A DNA stretch of 64,000 nt, from assembly GCF_052180245.1 (NCBI RefSeq), contig NZ_CP197474.1, positions 4,588,001 through 4,652,000 on the forward strand. Reading direction: 5' to 3'. Every line of letters starts with the position of its first letter. Positions within the stretch are counted from its first letter, which is position 1. A program made the position numbers and the translations under genes. The DNA comes from Parapusillimonas sp013416435. Its GTDB lineage: Bacteria; Pseudomonadota; Gammaproteobacteria; Burkholderiales; Burkholderiaceae_B. Shown here one piece after another: positions 25,805 through 34,941 of this stretch. The notes under the pieces are model-generated. The model was not told the DNA's origin, searched no databases, and was given only the letters and a program-made list of their open reading frames with translations.

Positions 25805-28375
25805 TCAGGACGCCGCGATGCGAGCCGAAATGTGGGCCAGGGCCTGTTCGACCTGATCGATGAGGATCAGGCAAAGATCTCCTGGCTGTAGCCTGGCCAG
25901 CGCGGTATCGATGGCGAGAAACTCACCGCGCATTTCCTGCACGTTGGTGGCACGGCGGGCGTTGGTCAGCCCCTCCCGCAACAAGGCCAGCACCTCGCCG
26001 TCCGCACGTCCGCGCTGGCACATGTCTTCGTAGAGAATCACGTCGTCGAAGGCGTCGCCAAGAATCTCGGTCTGCCGGCGGATGTCGATATCGCGCCGGT
26101 CTCCAGCGCCGCTGATCACGACACTGCGCCGGTGTGCCGGCATCGCGTCGACAGCCTGCACGAGCGCCGATATGGCATCCGGGTTATGGCCATAATCGGC
26201 GATCAGCGTCGCGCCCCGATACGAAAAGACGTTGAATCGGCCCGGCGCGGTGCCGGCGTCATTGACGAACGACGCAGCCCCCGCCCGCACGCTGGCCCAG
26301 TCCAGGCCCAGCGCCCATGCCGCAGCCAGCGCCGCCATGGCGTTGTCCACTTGAAAGCCGATGGCGCCGTTGCGCACCAGCGGTATGGCGGAGAGATCGA
26401 TCCGATGCTCGAAGCCGTCTTCGGCCAGGACCACCGCGCCACCTTCCACATAGACCGAACGCCGGCCTTGAGCGCGATGCGTCGCAAGCACCGGATGATT
26501 GCGATCCTGCGCGAAATAAATGATGGAGCCGGGACAGTTGTCGGCCATGGCCGCAACGAAGGGGTCCGCGGCATTGAGGACGGCATAGCCGCCCGGGGCG
26601 ACGTTCTCGACGATCACCCGCTTGACAATGGCCAGGTCCTCCACCGTGCTGATGAAGTTCAATCCCAGGTGATCGCCCGATCCCACATTCGTGACCACGG
26701 CAACGTCGCAACGGTCGAAACCGAGGCCTTCGCGCAGCACGCCGCCCCTGGCAGTCTCGAACACGGCCGCATCAACATCGGGATGAAGCAGCACATTGCG
26801 CGCGCTGCGCGGCCCGCTGCAGTCGCCGGTATCTATGCGTCCCCGGCCGATGTAGACACCGTCGGAATTGGTCATGCCCACGCGCAGGCCGGTGGTGGCG
26901 ATGAGATGCGCGATGAGCCGGACCGTCGTGGTCTTGCCGTTGGTGCCCGCCACGGCCACGACCGGAATCCTGGCGTTGCCGCCATCGGGAAACATGCTGT
27001 CGATGATGGCGTCGCCGACGGCCCTGCCTTTGCCGAAAGACGGGGCCAGGTGCATGCGCAACCCCGGCGCCGCGTTGACCTCCACGATGCACCCGGACTG
27101 CTTGTCGAGCGAGTCATACACGTTTTCGCTGACCAGGTCGATGCCGCAGATGTCCAGTCCCACCATCTGGGCGGCGGCCACCGCAGTGGCCGCCAGCTCG
27201 GGATGCACATGGTCGGTCACATCGGTGGCTGTGCCGCCGGTGCTGAGGTTGGCATTGTTACGCAAAGTGACCAGCACGCCCTTTTCGGGGATGGAGTCCG
27301 CGCCATAGTTCTGCGCCGCCATGGTGGCCAGCGCAATGTCGTCCAGCCGGATCTTCGTGAGCGAGCTGCCGTGGCCCTCGCCGCGCAGTGGGTCCGCATT
27401 GATCTGTGCAACGAGCTGTGCGATGCTGCGCTCTCCATCACCGATGACCTGAGGCGGATCCCGCCGGGCTGCCGCCACCAGCTTGTCGCCCACCACCAGC
27501 AAGCGAAAGTCATGGCCGGGATAATAGCGTTCCACGATGACGTCGCGCGTGATCTCCGCCGCCACGGCATAGGCCGCCAGGACCTGTTCGCGGGTCTGGA
27601 TATTGACCGTCACACCTCGCCCCTGGCTGCCGTCGCGCGGCTTAAGCACGACTGGAGCGCCTATTTCCGACGCCGCCAGCCAGGCCTCTTCCGCATTGTC
27701 GACGCAGCGGCCGATCGGAACCGGTACGCCGGCCGCGGCAAGCAAGCGTTTCGTGAGCTCCTTGTCCTGGGCGATTTCTTCGGCAATCGCGCTGCTGCTG
27801 TCCGTCTCGGCGGCCTGTATCCTGCGCTGCCGGCTACCCCATCCAAACTGCACGAGGCTGCCTTCAGTAAGCCTTCGATACGGAATTCCCCGCCTGATCG
27901 CCGCCTGCACGATCGAACCCGTGCTGGGCCCCAGTCGGATATCCTCGTTCAATTCGCGCAACTGCGACAAACCGGCGCTTACATCGAACGGCAGATCCTG
28001 CATGGCTGCCACGCATAGCTGCTGGGCGAGGTCGAAAGCCAGGCGGCCGACCGCTTCTTCGCTGTACTCGACGACAACCTGGTATACGCCCGGCTCGATG
28101 GTCGGCGTGGCCCGGCTGAACGCAACCGGGCTGCCGGCTTGCGACTGCAGCCTGAGCGCCGCGTAGGCCAGTGCGTGAGCCAGCGAATTCGCGGGCTCCT
28201 GGCTGGTGGAGCGCAAGATATCGACGTCGGGAAAGCGCGCTCGAAGCCGGATCTCGAAGGCATCGATATCACTGATCGCGCGCTCGGCCTCAGTGCATGA
28301 AACGATTGCTTCGATGACGGTCTGGCGGCACCAGAGATTCGGACCGCGCAGCGCGCGTACACGGGAAACTTCCAT
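25805..28375 (-). CDS. cphA: Cyanophycin synthetase, full-length
   Basis: Polymerises aspartate and arginine into multi-L-arginyl-poly-L-aspartate, a nitrogen reserve. At 856 residues it has the complete three-part architecture: N domain starting MEVSRVRALRGPNLWCR, the ATP-grasp G domain (LKPRDGSQGRGVTV, IVEVNAAPGLRMHL) that adds aspartate, and the Mur-ligase-like M domain with P-loop AVAGTNGKTTTVRL and a C-terminal lid including ADYGHNPDAISAL and ISGAGDRRD. Downstream of the shorter paralogue on the same strand, 72 bases apart. No cyanophycinase is in the window. Confidence 0.93.
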   Translation of the reverse strand: MEVSRVRALRGPNLWCRQTVIEAIVSCTEAERAISDIDAFEIRLRARFPDVDILRSTSQEPANSLAHALAYAALRLQSQAGSPVAFSRATPTIEPGVYQVVVEYSEEAVGRLAFDLAQQLCVAAMQDLPFDVSAGLSQLRELNEDIRLGPSTGSIVQAAIRRGIPYRRLTEGSLVQFGWGSRQRRIQAAETDSSSAIAEEIAQDKELTKRLLAAAGVPVPIGRCVDNAEEAWLAASEIGAPVVLKPRDGSQGRGVTVNIQTREQVLAAYAVAAEITRDVIVERYYPGHDFRLLVVGDKLVAAARRDPPQVIGDGERSIAQLVAQINADPLRGEGHGSSLTKIRLDDIALATMAAQNYGADSIPEKGVLVTLRNNANLSTGGTATDVTDHVHPELAATAVAAAQMVGLDICGIDLVSENVYDSLDKQSGCIVEVNAAPGLRMHLAPSFGKGRAVGDAIIDSMFPDGGNARIPVVAVAGTNGKTTTVRLIAHLIATTGLRVGMTNSDGVYIGRGRIDTGDCSGPRSARNVLLHPDVDAAVFETARGGVLREGLGFDRCDVAVVTNVGSGDHLGLNFISTVEDLAIVKRVIVENVAPGGYAVLNAADPFVAAMADNCPGSIIYFAQDRNHPVLATHRAQGRRSVYVEGGAVVLAEDGFEHRIDLSAIPLVRNGAIGFQVDNAMAALAAAWALGLDWASVRAGAASFVNDAGTAPGRFNVFSYRGATLIADYGHNPDAISALVQAVDAMPAHRRSVVISGAGDRRDIDIRRQTEILGDAFDDVILYEDMCQRGRADGEVLALLREGLTNARRATNVQEMRGEFLAIDTALARLQPGDLCLILIDQVEQALAHISARIAAS

Positions 28376-28447
28376 CAGATGATTGTCCTTGTTGCCAAGA
28401 TGATCGATATGCTGCGTACCCGGCCCATGCGGGCCTTGGGCACGTGC

Positions 28448-30652
28448 TCAGGCCGGCACGTCGCTGGAAGCCTGGGCGGCATCGGACGCCGCCGCGGCAT
28501 CCACGCCGAATGTTTCCACGCCTATCCGTATTACGTCTCTGCCTATGCCCAGCGCCCAGGCCGCGGCCACCGCCGCCAGCATGTTGCTCAATGCGAACCC
28601 CCGGTCGCAGCCGGCCAGAGAGGGGATGGACGCCAGGTCGGTAAGAACGGTTTCATTCAGGCCCTGGGCCATGACGACCTGGCCATGCCGGACGGATACG
28701 GTGCGCCCCCCCGCATGCCGGTGCGACGAAATGACGCCCTCATCGGGAGACAGGCCGAAGAACACCACCGATCCGTCGCACAGCCCGGCCATGTCCGCCA
28801 CGGCCGCATCGTCCGCGTTCAATATCGCCGCGCCTTCAGGCAGGACGACATCGACCTGCGTCCGGTAGACCTTGAGCATCTGATCCATGTCGCCCATGTA
28901 CAGCTCCGGAAACACGTCGCCGGGATCGATGTTGGTCACGATCCCGATCTGGCAACGATCGTAGGCCAGGCCCTCGCCAAGTATCGTGCGCGCACCGTTT
29001 TCAACGATGCCTGCCTGCACCGCACGGTTCAACAACACCCTGCGCGCGGCATCCCAGTTGGCGCCATCCTCTTTCTGCACATGCCGGCGGCCAAAGAACA
29101 GGCCCTGGCTGCAAGCCAGCCCGGTATAAGCACCGGAAAGCTGCGTCAGCCACGCCACGATGCGCGCCACGCTCGTCTTGCCTTTGCTGCCGCTGATGCC
29201 GACTATCGGTATGTGGCCGGTATCGCCCTCCGGGAAAAGATGATCGACGATGGCCCGGCCGACCGGCCGCGGCTTGCCCGCAGCGGGCTTCAGGTGCATG
29301 AGCAGCCCAGGCCCTGCGTTCACTTCGACGACGGCGCCGCGCTGTTCATCCAATGGCTTCGAGATGTCTTCAGCCACCAGATCCACGCCGGCGATGTCCA
29401 GACCCACCACCCGCGCGGCCAGTTCCACCGCCGCGGCCACGCTGGGATGCACTGCGTCGGTCACGTCTATGGATACATTGCCGTTGCGCTGTATGAGCAC
29501 CGTCACGCCGGCGGCCGGCACCGCGGTTGCGCTGAGATTCTGGCGCACGAGTTCGAGACGCGCCGCGGAATCCAGGCGGATGAGATTGAGCGGGTGATCT
29601 TCATCGCGGCCACGCCGCGGATCGGAGTTCAGCTGAGTTTCAATGAGCTCTTCGACCGTGCTGGCGCCATCGCCCACCACCACTGCCGCGTCGCCGCGGG
29701 CGGCCGCGACCATCCGGCCGCCAACCACCAGAAGACGATGCTCGTCGCCTTGCACGAAGCGTTCGACGACCACGCCGCTGCCTTCGTCGACGGCAACGGC
29801 ATAGGCGGTCTCGATCTCTTCGCGATTGTTCAAGTTGGTGAATACGCCCCGGCCGTGGTTGCCGTCGGTGGGTTTTACGACGACAGGCATCCCGATGTCC
29901 TGTGCCGCTTCCCAGGCAGCCTCGACACTGTCGACCACACACCCTTCAGGCACCGGCACACCGCAGGCATGCAGCAAGTCCTTGGTCAGGTCTTTGTTGC
30001 GCGAGATGCTTTCCGCAATCGCGCTGGTGCGATCCGTTTCGGCCGTCCAGATCCGGCGCTGGCGCGCACCGTAGCCCAGTTGCACCAGGTTGGCTTCGCT
30101 CAAGCGTATCGTCGGAATGTCGCGGTCGTCGGCGGCTTCCACGATACAGCCGGTGCTCGGGCCCAGGCGCAACTCTTCCGCCAGTTCACGCAGCTTCTCG
30201 AGGCAGCCCTGCACATCGTAAGGCTTGTCCTGTATGGCAGCCATCACGAGATCGCGCGCGCAATACAAGGCTTGGCGCGTCAGCTCTTCGTGCCAGGCCC
30301 GAACGATCACTTTGTACACGCCGCGTACGGGGGTTTCGCGGGCGCGCCCCAGGCCGCCCGGCATGCCTGCCAGACCCTGCAATTCGAGGGTCACATGCTC
30401 GAGGATATGGGCCGGCCAAGTGCCCTGTCTCAGGCGCTGCAGAAATCCGCCCCGCTCGCCGACGCTGCAGCGATGCTCGATGAGCGTCGGCAGCCACTCG
30501 ACCAGGCGTTCGTAGAAGCCCGGTATGAGGTTGGACGGATAGTCCTCCAGTTCCCCAATATCAACCCATGCTTCGATCACCGGGCGGTACGCCCAGATGT
30601 TGGGGCCGCGCAACATCACCATATTGGTGAATTCAATGTTTTTCGTCTGCAT
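28448..30652 (-). CDS. Second cyanophycin synthetase, short form lacking the Mur-ligase C-terminal lid
   Basis: Paralogue of 734 residues. The N domain (MLRGPNIWAYRPVIEA), ATP-grasp domain (VVKPTDGNHGRGVFTNL; VVEVNAGPGLLMHL) and P-loop of the M domain (GISGSKGKTSVARI) are present. It ends soon after SNMLAAVAAAWALG, with a low-complexity alanine tail, so the last Mur-ligase subdomain present in the neighbour is missing. In cyanobacteria a short form, CphA2, uses only its G-domain site and condenses beta-Asp-Arg dipeptides. Tandem cphA/cphA-prime pairs are known in betaproteobacteria. Whether this copy acts alone or with full-length CphA is not decided by sequence. Confidence 0.85.
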   Translation of the reverse strand: MQTKNIEFTNMVMLRGPNIWAYRPVIEAWVDIGELEDYPSNLIPGFYERLVEWLPTLIEHRCSVGERGGFLQRLRQGTWPAHILEHVTLELQGLAGMPGGLGRARETPVRGVYKVIVRAWHEELTRQALYCARDLVMAAIQDKPYDVQGCLEKLRELAEELRLGPSTGCIVEAADDRDIPTIRLSEANLVQLGYGARQRRIWTAETDRTSAIAESISRNKDLTKDLLHACGVPVPEGCVVDSVEAAWEAAQDIGMPVVVKPTDGNHGRGVFTNLNNREEIETAYAVAVDEGSGVVVERFVQGDEHRLLVVGGRMVAAARGDAAVVVGDGASTVEELIETQLNSDPRRGRDEDHPLNLIRLDSAARLELVRQNLSATAVPAAGVTVLIQRNGNVSIDVTDAVHPSVAAAVELAARVVGLDIAGVDLVAEDISKPLDEQRGAVVEVNAGPGLLMHLKPAAGKPRPVGRAIVDHLFPEGDTGHIPIVGISGSKGKTSVARIVAWLTQLSGAYTGLACSQGLFFGRRHVQKEDGANWDAARRVLLNRAVQAGIVENGARTILGEGLAYDRCQIGIVTNIDPGDVFPELYMGDMDQMLKVYRTQVDVVLPEGAAILNADDAAVADMAGLCDGSVVFFGLSPDEGVISSHRHAGGRTVSVRHGQVVMAQGLNETVLTDLASIPSLAGCDRGFALSNMLAAVAAAWALGIGRDVIRIGVETFGVDAAAASDAAQASSDVPA

Positions 30653-30860
30653 CTTGAAAGGGAAATCCGGAGAAGAACGAGACTCGCGATAGCGAATGGT
30701 GAGTATTTAACGGCAAATGCCCTCGAATGTGTTTGCCAACCGCGGCATAGAAGAAGAAAATTGCTGTGTCAGAGGCAAAAAAACCACAATGGATGGCACC
30801 GGCTCAACCCGCAAAGAGCATTCAACGTGACAATAGCGCACCTGAATCACGCGTGACCCC

Positions 30861-33113
30861 ATGAGTACGACATCAAGCAATAGCGGCACTGGCCATTCCG
30901 GGCTGCCCGGCAACTGGCGCGGCGCCCTATCCGACCGACTGGCAGAGGACGAAACCATCGTCGCGTGGCTGCTAACCGATCTGAGCACGCAATTGCGGTA
31001 TTCGGAAGGGCTCATCGTCCTGACGGACCAGCGGCTGCTCGCAAAAGAGGCGGAGGATTCGGACTGGCGGTCGTGGCCGCTGGAGCCCGGCTTGAAGATG
31101 CAGCACCATGATCATGCCGGCGTCGGCACACTGGAGCTGCACGATGCGCATGGACGACGCGGCATTTGGCGCTATACCCTGAAGCACAATACGGCGGCCG
31201 TCCATCTTCAGGAAATATTCAACCGGCTTCGCAAGCAGCGACCCGGCGCAGCGACCGCCGGCGTATCCGCCGGCGCAAGCATGGGTGGCAATCCCACGTC
31301 CCAGAACAAGCCGCCCTCCACCTGGGCGCTATTGCGTCTGTGGCGGTTCGCGCGGCCGTATCGCGGCGCCCTGCTTGTGGGATTCCTGCTGACTCTGGCA
31401 TCGACCGCCGCCGCGCTGGTCGCTCCGTACCTGACCATGCCGCTGATGGACGAAGTCCTGATTCCGTTTCAGAACGGCGCGCCCATCGACTACGGGCTCG
31501 TCAAGCTCTACCTGGGCGGACTGCTTCTGTCTTCGCTGCTGGCTTGGCTGCTGGGATGGGGGCGCACATACATACTGGCATGGGTCAGCGAACGCATAGG
31601 CGCCGATTTACGCACGGCCACCTATCGCCATCTGCAGTCGCTGCCCCTGCAGTTTTTCGGCGGCAAGCGCACGGGCGACCTGATTTCCCGCATCGGCTCC
31701 GAGTCCGATCGCATTTGCGTATTCCTCTCCCTGCATCTGCTGGACTTCGCCACCGACGTCCTGATGATCGCAATGACCGCCATCATCCTGTTCGCGATCA
31801 ACCCCTGGCTCGCCGCCGCCACGCTGATTCCATTGCCCATCATCGTCTGGATGATCCACTTGGTCCGGGACAGGCTGCGCCACGGTTTCGAGCGGGTGGA
31901 CCGGATCTGGTCGGAAATCACCAATGTCCTGGCCGATACCATTCCCGGCATACGCGTGGTCAAGGCTTTCGCCCAGGAGAAGCGGGAAGTAGCCCGCTTT
32001 CGCGAGGCGAACAACCGCAATTTGGCGGTCAATGACCGGGTCAACACCTTATGGTCGCTGTTTGCTCCCACCGTCACCTTGCTGACGGAAATCGGCTTGC
32101 TGGTCGTCTGGGCGTTCGGCATCTGGCTGGTGGCGCAGAAATCCATCACGGTTGGCGTGCTAACGGCGTTCCTGGCCTATATCGGCCGCTTCTACGTGCG
32201 CCTGGACTCCATGAGCCGCATCGTGTCCTTTACTCAAAAAGCGGCGGCGGGCGCCAAGCGCATCTTCGACATACTGGACCAGGTATCGAGCGTTCCGGAA
32301 CCCTCCAAGCCGGCTCATATCGAGAAAGTGCAGGGCCGCATAGAGTTGCGCAACGTGGGCTTTCGCTATGGCAACCGGTCAGTCATACGCCATATCGACC
32401 TGGATATCGCGCCCGGCGAAATGATAGGACTGGTCGGCCACAGCGGCGCCGGCAAGAGCACGCTGGTCAACCTGATCTGCCGCTTCTACGACGTCTCCCA
32501 AGGCCAGATCCGCCTGGATGGCCACGACATCCGCTCTCTTTCCATCGCGGATTACCGGCGCAATATCGGGCTGGTCCTGCAGGAACCCTTCCTGTTCTTC
32601 GGCACCATCGCCGACAACATCGCCTACGGCAAGCCGGAAGCCACACGGCAAGAGATCATTGCCGCAGCGCGGGCCGCCAATGCGCACGAATTCATCCTGC
32701 GCCTGCCGCACGGCTACGATTCGCTGGTCGGCGAGCGCGGCCAAGCGCTGTCCGGAGGCGAACGCCAGCGCATTTCGATTGCCCGGGCACTGCTCATCGA
32801 CCCGCCCATCCTGATCCTCGATGAAGCGACCTCCTCGGTTGACACCAGCACCGAAAAGGAAATCCAGAAGGCACTGGACAATCTTGTTCAGGGACGCACG
32901 ACGATCTCCATCGCCCATCGGCTCAGCACGCTACGCCAGGCGGACAGGCTGGTCGTGCTCGACAAGGGGGAAGTCGTCGAAATCGGCAGCCACGATGAAT
33001 TGATGGCTCGAAACGGCGCATACTACCGCCTGCACCAGGCTCAGGCCGCACCTGCCGAAGCCACATCGGCGGTGGAAGGCTGGCAGGTCGAGACATCCAA
33101 GGAAGCCCCGTAA
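30861..33113 (+). CDS. ABC transporter, fused permease and ATPase, cyanophycin-associated
   Basis: Half-transporter of exporter type, 750 residues. An N-terminal soluble domain of about 130 residues (LTDLSTQLRYSEGLIVLTDQ) precedes six membrane segments (about 160-450) and an NBD with Walker A GHSGAGKSTLVNL, signature LSGGERQRISIARAL and Walker B ILILDEATSSVD. The extra N-terminal domain is unusual for this class. It lies divergent from the cyanophycin synthetase pair and is coupled to a DUF1854 gene by TAATG. Such ABC/DUF1854 pairs are recognised as cyanophycin-metabolism associated. The cargo is unknown. Confidence 0.85.
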   Translation: MSTTSSNSGTGHSGLPGNWRGALSDRLAEDETIVAWLLTDLSTQLRYSEGLIVLTDQRLLAKEAEDSDWRSWPLEPGLKMQHHDHAGVGTLELHDAHGRRGIWRYTLKHNTAAVHLQEIFNRLRKQRPGAATAGVSAGASMGGNPTSQNKPPSTWALLRLWRFARPYRGALLVGFLLTLASTAAALVAPYLTMPLMDEVLIPFQNGAPIDYGLVKLYLGGLLLSSLLAWLLGWGRTYILAWVSERIGADLRTATYRHLQSLPLQFFGGKRTGDLISRIGSESDRICVFLSLHLLDFATDVLMIAMTAIILFAINPWLAAATLIPLPIIVWMIHLVRDRLRHGFERVDRIWSEITNVLADTIPGIRVVKAFAQEKREVARFREANNRNLAVNDRVNTLWSLFAPTVTLLTEIGLLVVWAFGIWLVAQKSITVGVLTAFLAYIGRFYVRLDSMSRIVSFTQKAAAGAKRIFDILDQVSSVPEPSKPAHIEKVQGRIELRNVGFRYGNRSVIRHIDLDIAPGEMIGLVGHSGAGKSTLVNLICRFYDVSQGQIRLDGHDIRSLSIADYRRNIGLVLQEPFLFFGTIADNIAYGKPEATRQEIIAAARAANAHEFILRLPHGYDSLVGERGQALSGGERQRISIARALLIDPPILILDEATSSVDTSTEKEIQKALDNLVQGRTTISIAHRLSTLRQADRLVVLDKGEVVEIGSHDELMARNGAYYRLHQAQAAPAEATSAVEGWQVETSKEAP

Positions 33114-33589
33114 TGGAACGCGATACGACAACAAACGGCCAGCTGAGCCGCGATGCATTCGGGCGGCTGCAATTGGCGCGCGGCCATGCCGTGGTCACGG
33201 GCCTGACCCCAGTGCGCAACTTTCCCATCACCGCGCCCCAGGAAGGCATTTCGCTCGTCGATGCGGAAGGCAAGGAGCACCTTTGGGTTGAACGCCTGGA
33301 TGACCTGTCTGCCGACATGCGCTCGGTGATCGAAGAAGAACTGGCAAGCCGCGAGTTCATCCCGGAGATCCTGCGCATTCGCAGTGTCTCGAGCTTCGCC
33401 ACGCCCAGCCAGTGGCAAGTGAGCACCGACCGCGGCGAGACGATGCTCTTGCTGAAGGCCGAGGAGGACATCCGGCGCCTTTCCGCCACGACCTTGCTGA
33501 TCGCGGATGGCCACGGCATCCAGTTCCTGCTGCGCAACCTGTCGGCGCTGGATAAAGGCAGCCGAAAGCTACTGGATCATTTCCTATGA
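33113..33589 (+). CDS. DUF1854 family protein, cyanophycin-associated
   Basis: Soluble protein of 158 residues whose ATG shares a base with the ABC transporter stop. It contains GISLVDAEGKEHLWVERLDD and LLKAEEDIRRLSATTLLIAD followed by GHGIQFLLRNL, which fit the DUF1854 family found with cphA. The interlocked reading frames imply a functional partnership with the transporter. No catalytic motif is visible. Converges with and overlaps the next gene by six bases. Confidence 0.82.
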   Translation: MERDTTTNGQLSRDAFGRLQLARGHAVVTGLTPVRNFPITAPQEGISLVDAEGKEHLWVERLDDLSADMRSVIEEELASREFIPEILRIRSVSSFATPSQWQVSTDRGETMLLLKAEEDIRRLSATTLLIADGHGIQFLLRNLSALDKGSRKLLDHFL

Positions 33590-34756
33590 CGCCCAGGCAA
33601 GCGGAACGCCGCCGGCATCTGGAAACACCAGTTCCGACGTGCCGGGCCGCAGCAGGCGTACGCATTCCCGGCTGGTATCAATGCAGCCGCCGTCTGCATA
33701 TACGCCGCCCGGATCGCGCAGGCGCAGCATGCGTTCGCGGATGGACGCCACCTCCTCGGGATTGCGCAACGATTCGGCAACCAGCGCGTCGACCACATCG
33801 TCGTCGACCTGCAGCCTGCCTTGATCATCGTGGTAGGTGGCATTGCGCCAGTGAAAGAGCTCCACGCATTTCGTGGTGACCGTGAAAGGCTGATCCCGTT
33901 TCCAGAAATTGGTGAAGAGGCCGTCTCCCAGATAGAAAACCCAGGAGCCTTCGTATCCTTCGACATTCGACGAATGGCCGTCGGGGTTGCGGAACCACAG
34001 GCGGTCGCCTGGCACGTAGTACATGGGCGGCAAAGGCTCGCTCATCGAGCCGTATTCGCGCAGGAAGACGTCGTGAAACTGGCCCGACATGATGGCCCGC
34101 GTTTCCCACTGGCGCTGCAGTTGCGCCAGCTGGGCGGGGTTGCTGGCTTCCAGCTCCTGCGCGACGGCAAGCAGAATCACGTACTCGGTCGCCCGATAGC
34201 ATGAAAATGAATACAGTCGATTGCTGCGGTCGGGCTGCGTCGTCAGGCGCAGCGCTTCGATCAGGCTCACCCCTTCCTTGAGCGTGAATCCGCTGGTTTC
34301 CGCATAGCGCCAGAACGCCTCCGGCCGCTCTGCGTGTTCCGTGTCGAAGGCCAGCGCGGTTCGCCGCGCAGCCTGCACGATATTCATCCGGACGCGCAGC
34401 GCCGATTCGAACTCGGCATACGAGGGGTAATCGAACGGCGCCGGACTTGCCAGCATGGCCACCAGAATCTCCTGCTCGAGATCTTGAGGATTGTTCCGGG
34501 TATCCAGACCCAGCATCTGGCACAGCCCAGTGGTATCGCAGCCGGGCGTAAGCCTTGCGAAAGCGTCCGGATTCAGGCCATAACGATGCCCCGATCCGTC
34601 GGCGTTTGCGCTCGCCTGCACGCAAGCGGTCAATTGCATCTCGTCCAGCCGATCCATGAAGCGCTGATGCCCGAGCCGGGCGGCCTCCGGCGTCTTGTCA
34701 CGGACGCCGATACCCGGCAAGAGGCCTTTGGAGGATAGAGAATTGCTTGCGCTCAT
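33584..34756 (-). CDS. Protein with Tgl-type transglutaminase-like motifs
   Basis: A 390-residue protein without signal peptide. Residues 108-310 recall, from memory, Bacillus spore transglutaminase Tgl: FDYPSYAEFESALRVRMNIV (Tgl has FDYHSIAELMFELKLRMNIV), YSFSCYRATEYV with Cys186 where Tgl has YAFECAT (catalytic Cys), GDRLWFRNPD (Tgl GDCLYFKNPE), and EGSWVFYLGDGLF (Tgl RGENVILLGEDKY). The glutamates of the Tgl active site are not in the same places, so catalysis is uncertain. The first 100 and last 80 residues have no counterpart in Tgl. The start at MSASNS is the last ATG before the conserved part. Converges on the DUF1854 gene of the cyanophycin locus. Confidence 0.5.
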   Translation of the reverse strand: MSASNSLSSKGLLPGIGVRDKTPEAARLGHQRFMDRLDEMQLTACVQASANADGSGHRYGLNPDAFARLTPGCDTTGLCQMLGLDTRNNPQDLEQEILVAMLASPAPFDYPSYAEFESALRVRMNIVQAARRTALAFDTEHAERPEAFWRYAETSGFTLKEGVSLIEALRLTTQPDRSNRLYSFSCYRATEYVILLAVAQELEASNPAQLAQLQRQWETRAIMSGQFHDVFLREYGSMSEPLPPMYYVPGDRLWFRNPDGHSSNVEGYEGSWVFYLGDGLFTNFWKRDQPFTVTTKCVELFHWRNATYHDDQGRLQVDDDVVDALVAESLRNPEEVASIRERMLRLRDPGGVYADGGCIDTSRECVRLLRPGTSELVFPDAGGVPLAWAS

Positions 34757-34941
34757 TGAAATGTGTCTCCCACACGGGGGTGCCTCGGCCGGGCGGAATG
34801 TAGGTTTGCCGTTACCGAATTCTCCGTGGTTTGGGGGCTGGCGCGCAAGCCCCGCTGGCATCAATCTGCTGATACACTACAAAAAGACGGACCCGTTCCG
34901 CGGGCATGCAAATCTCGGCATGCGTACAGGAGATTCACAGG

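Noticed and set aside
28379..30856. An 825-codon plus-strand frame antisense to the short cyanophycin synthetase
   Set aside because: It mirrors the codon structure of the real gene and has no recognisable motif.
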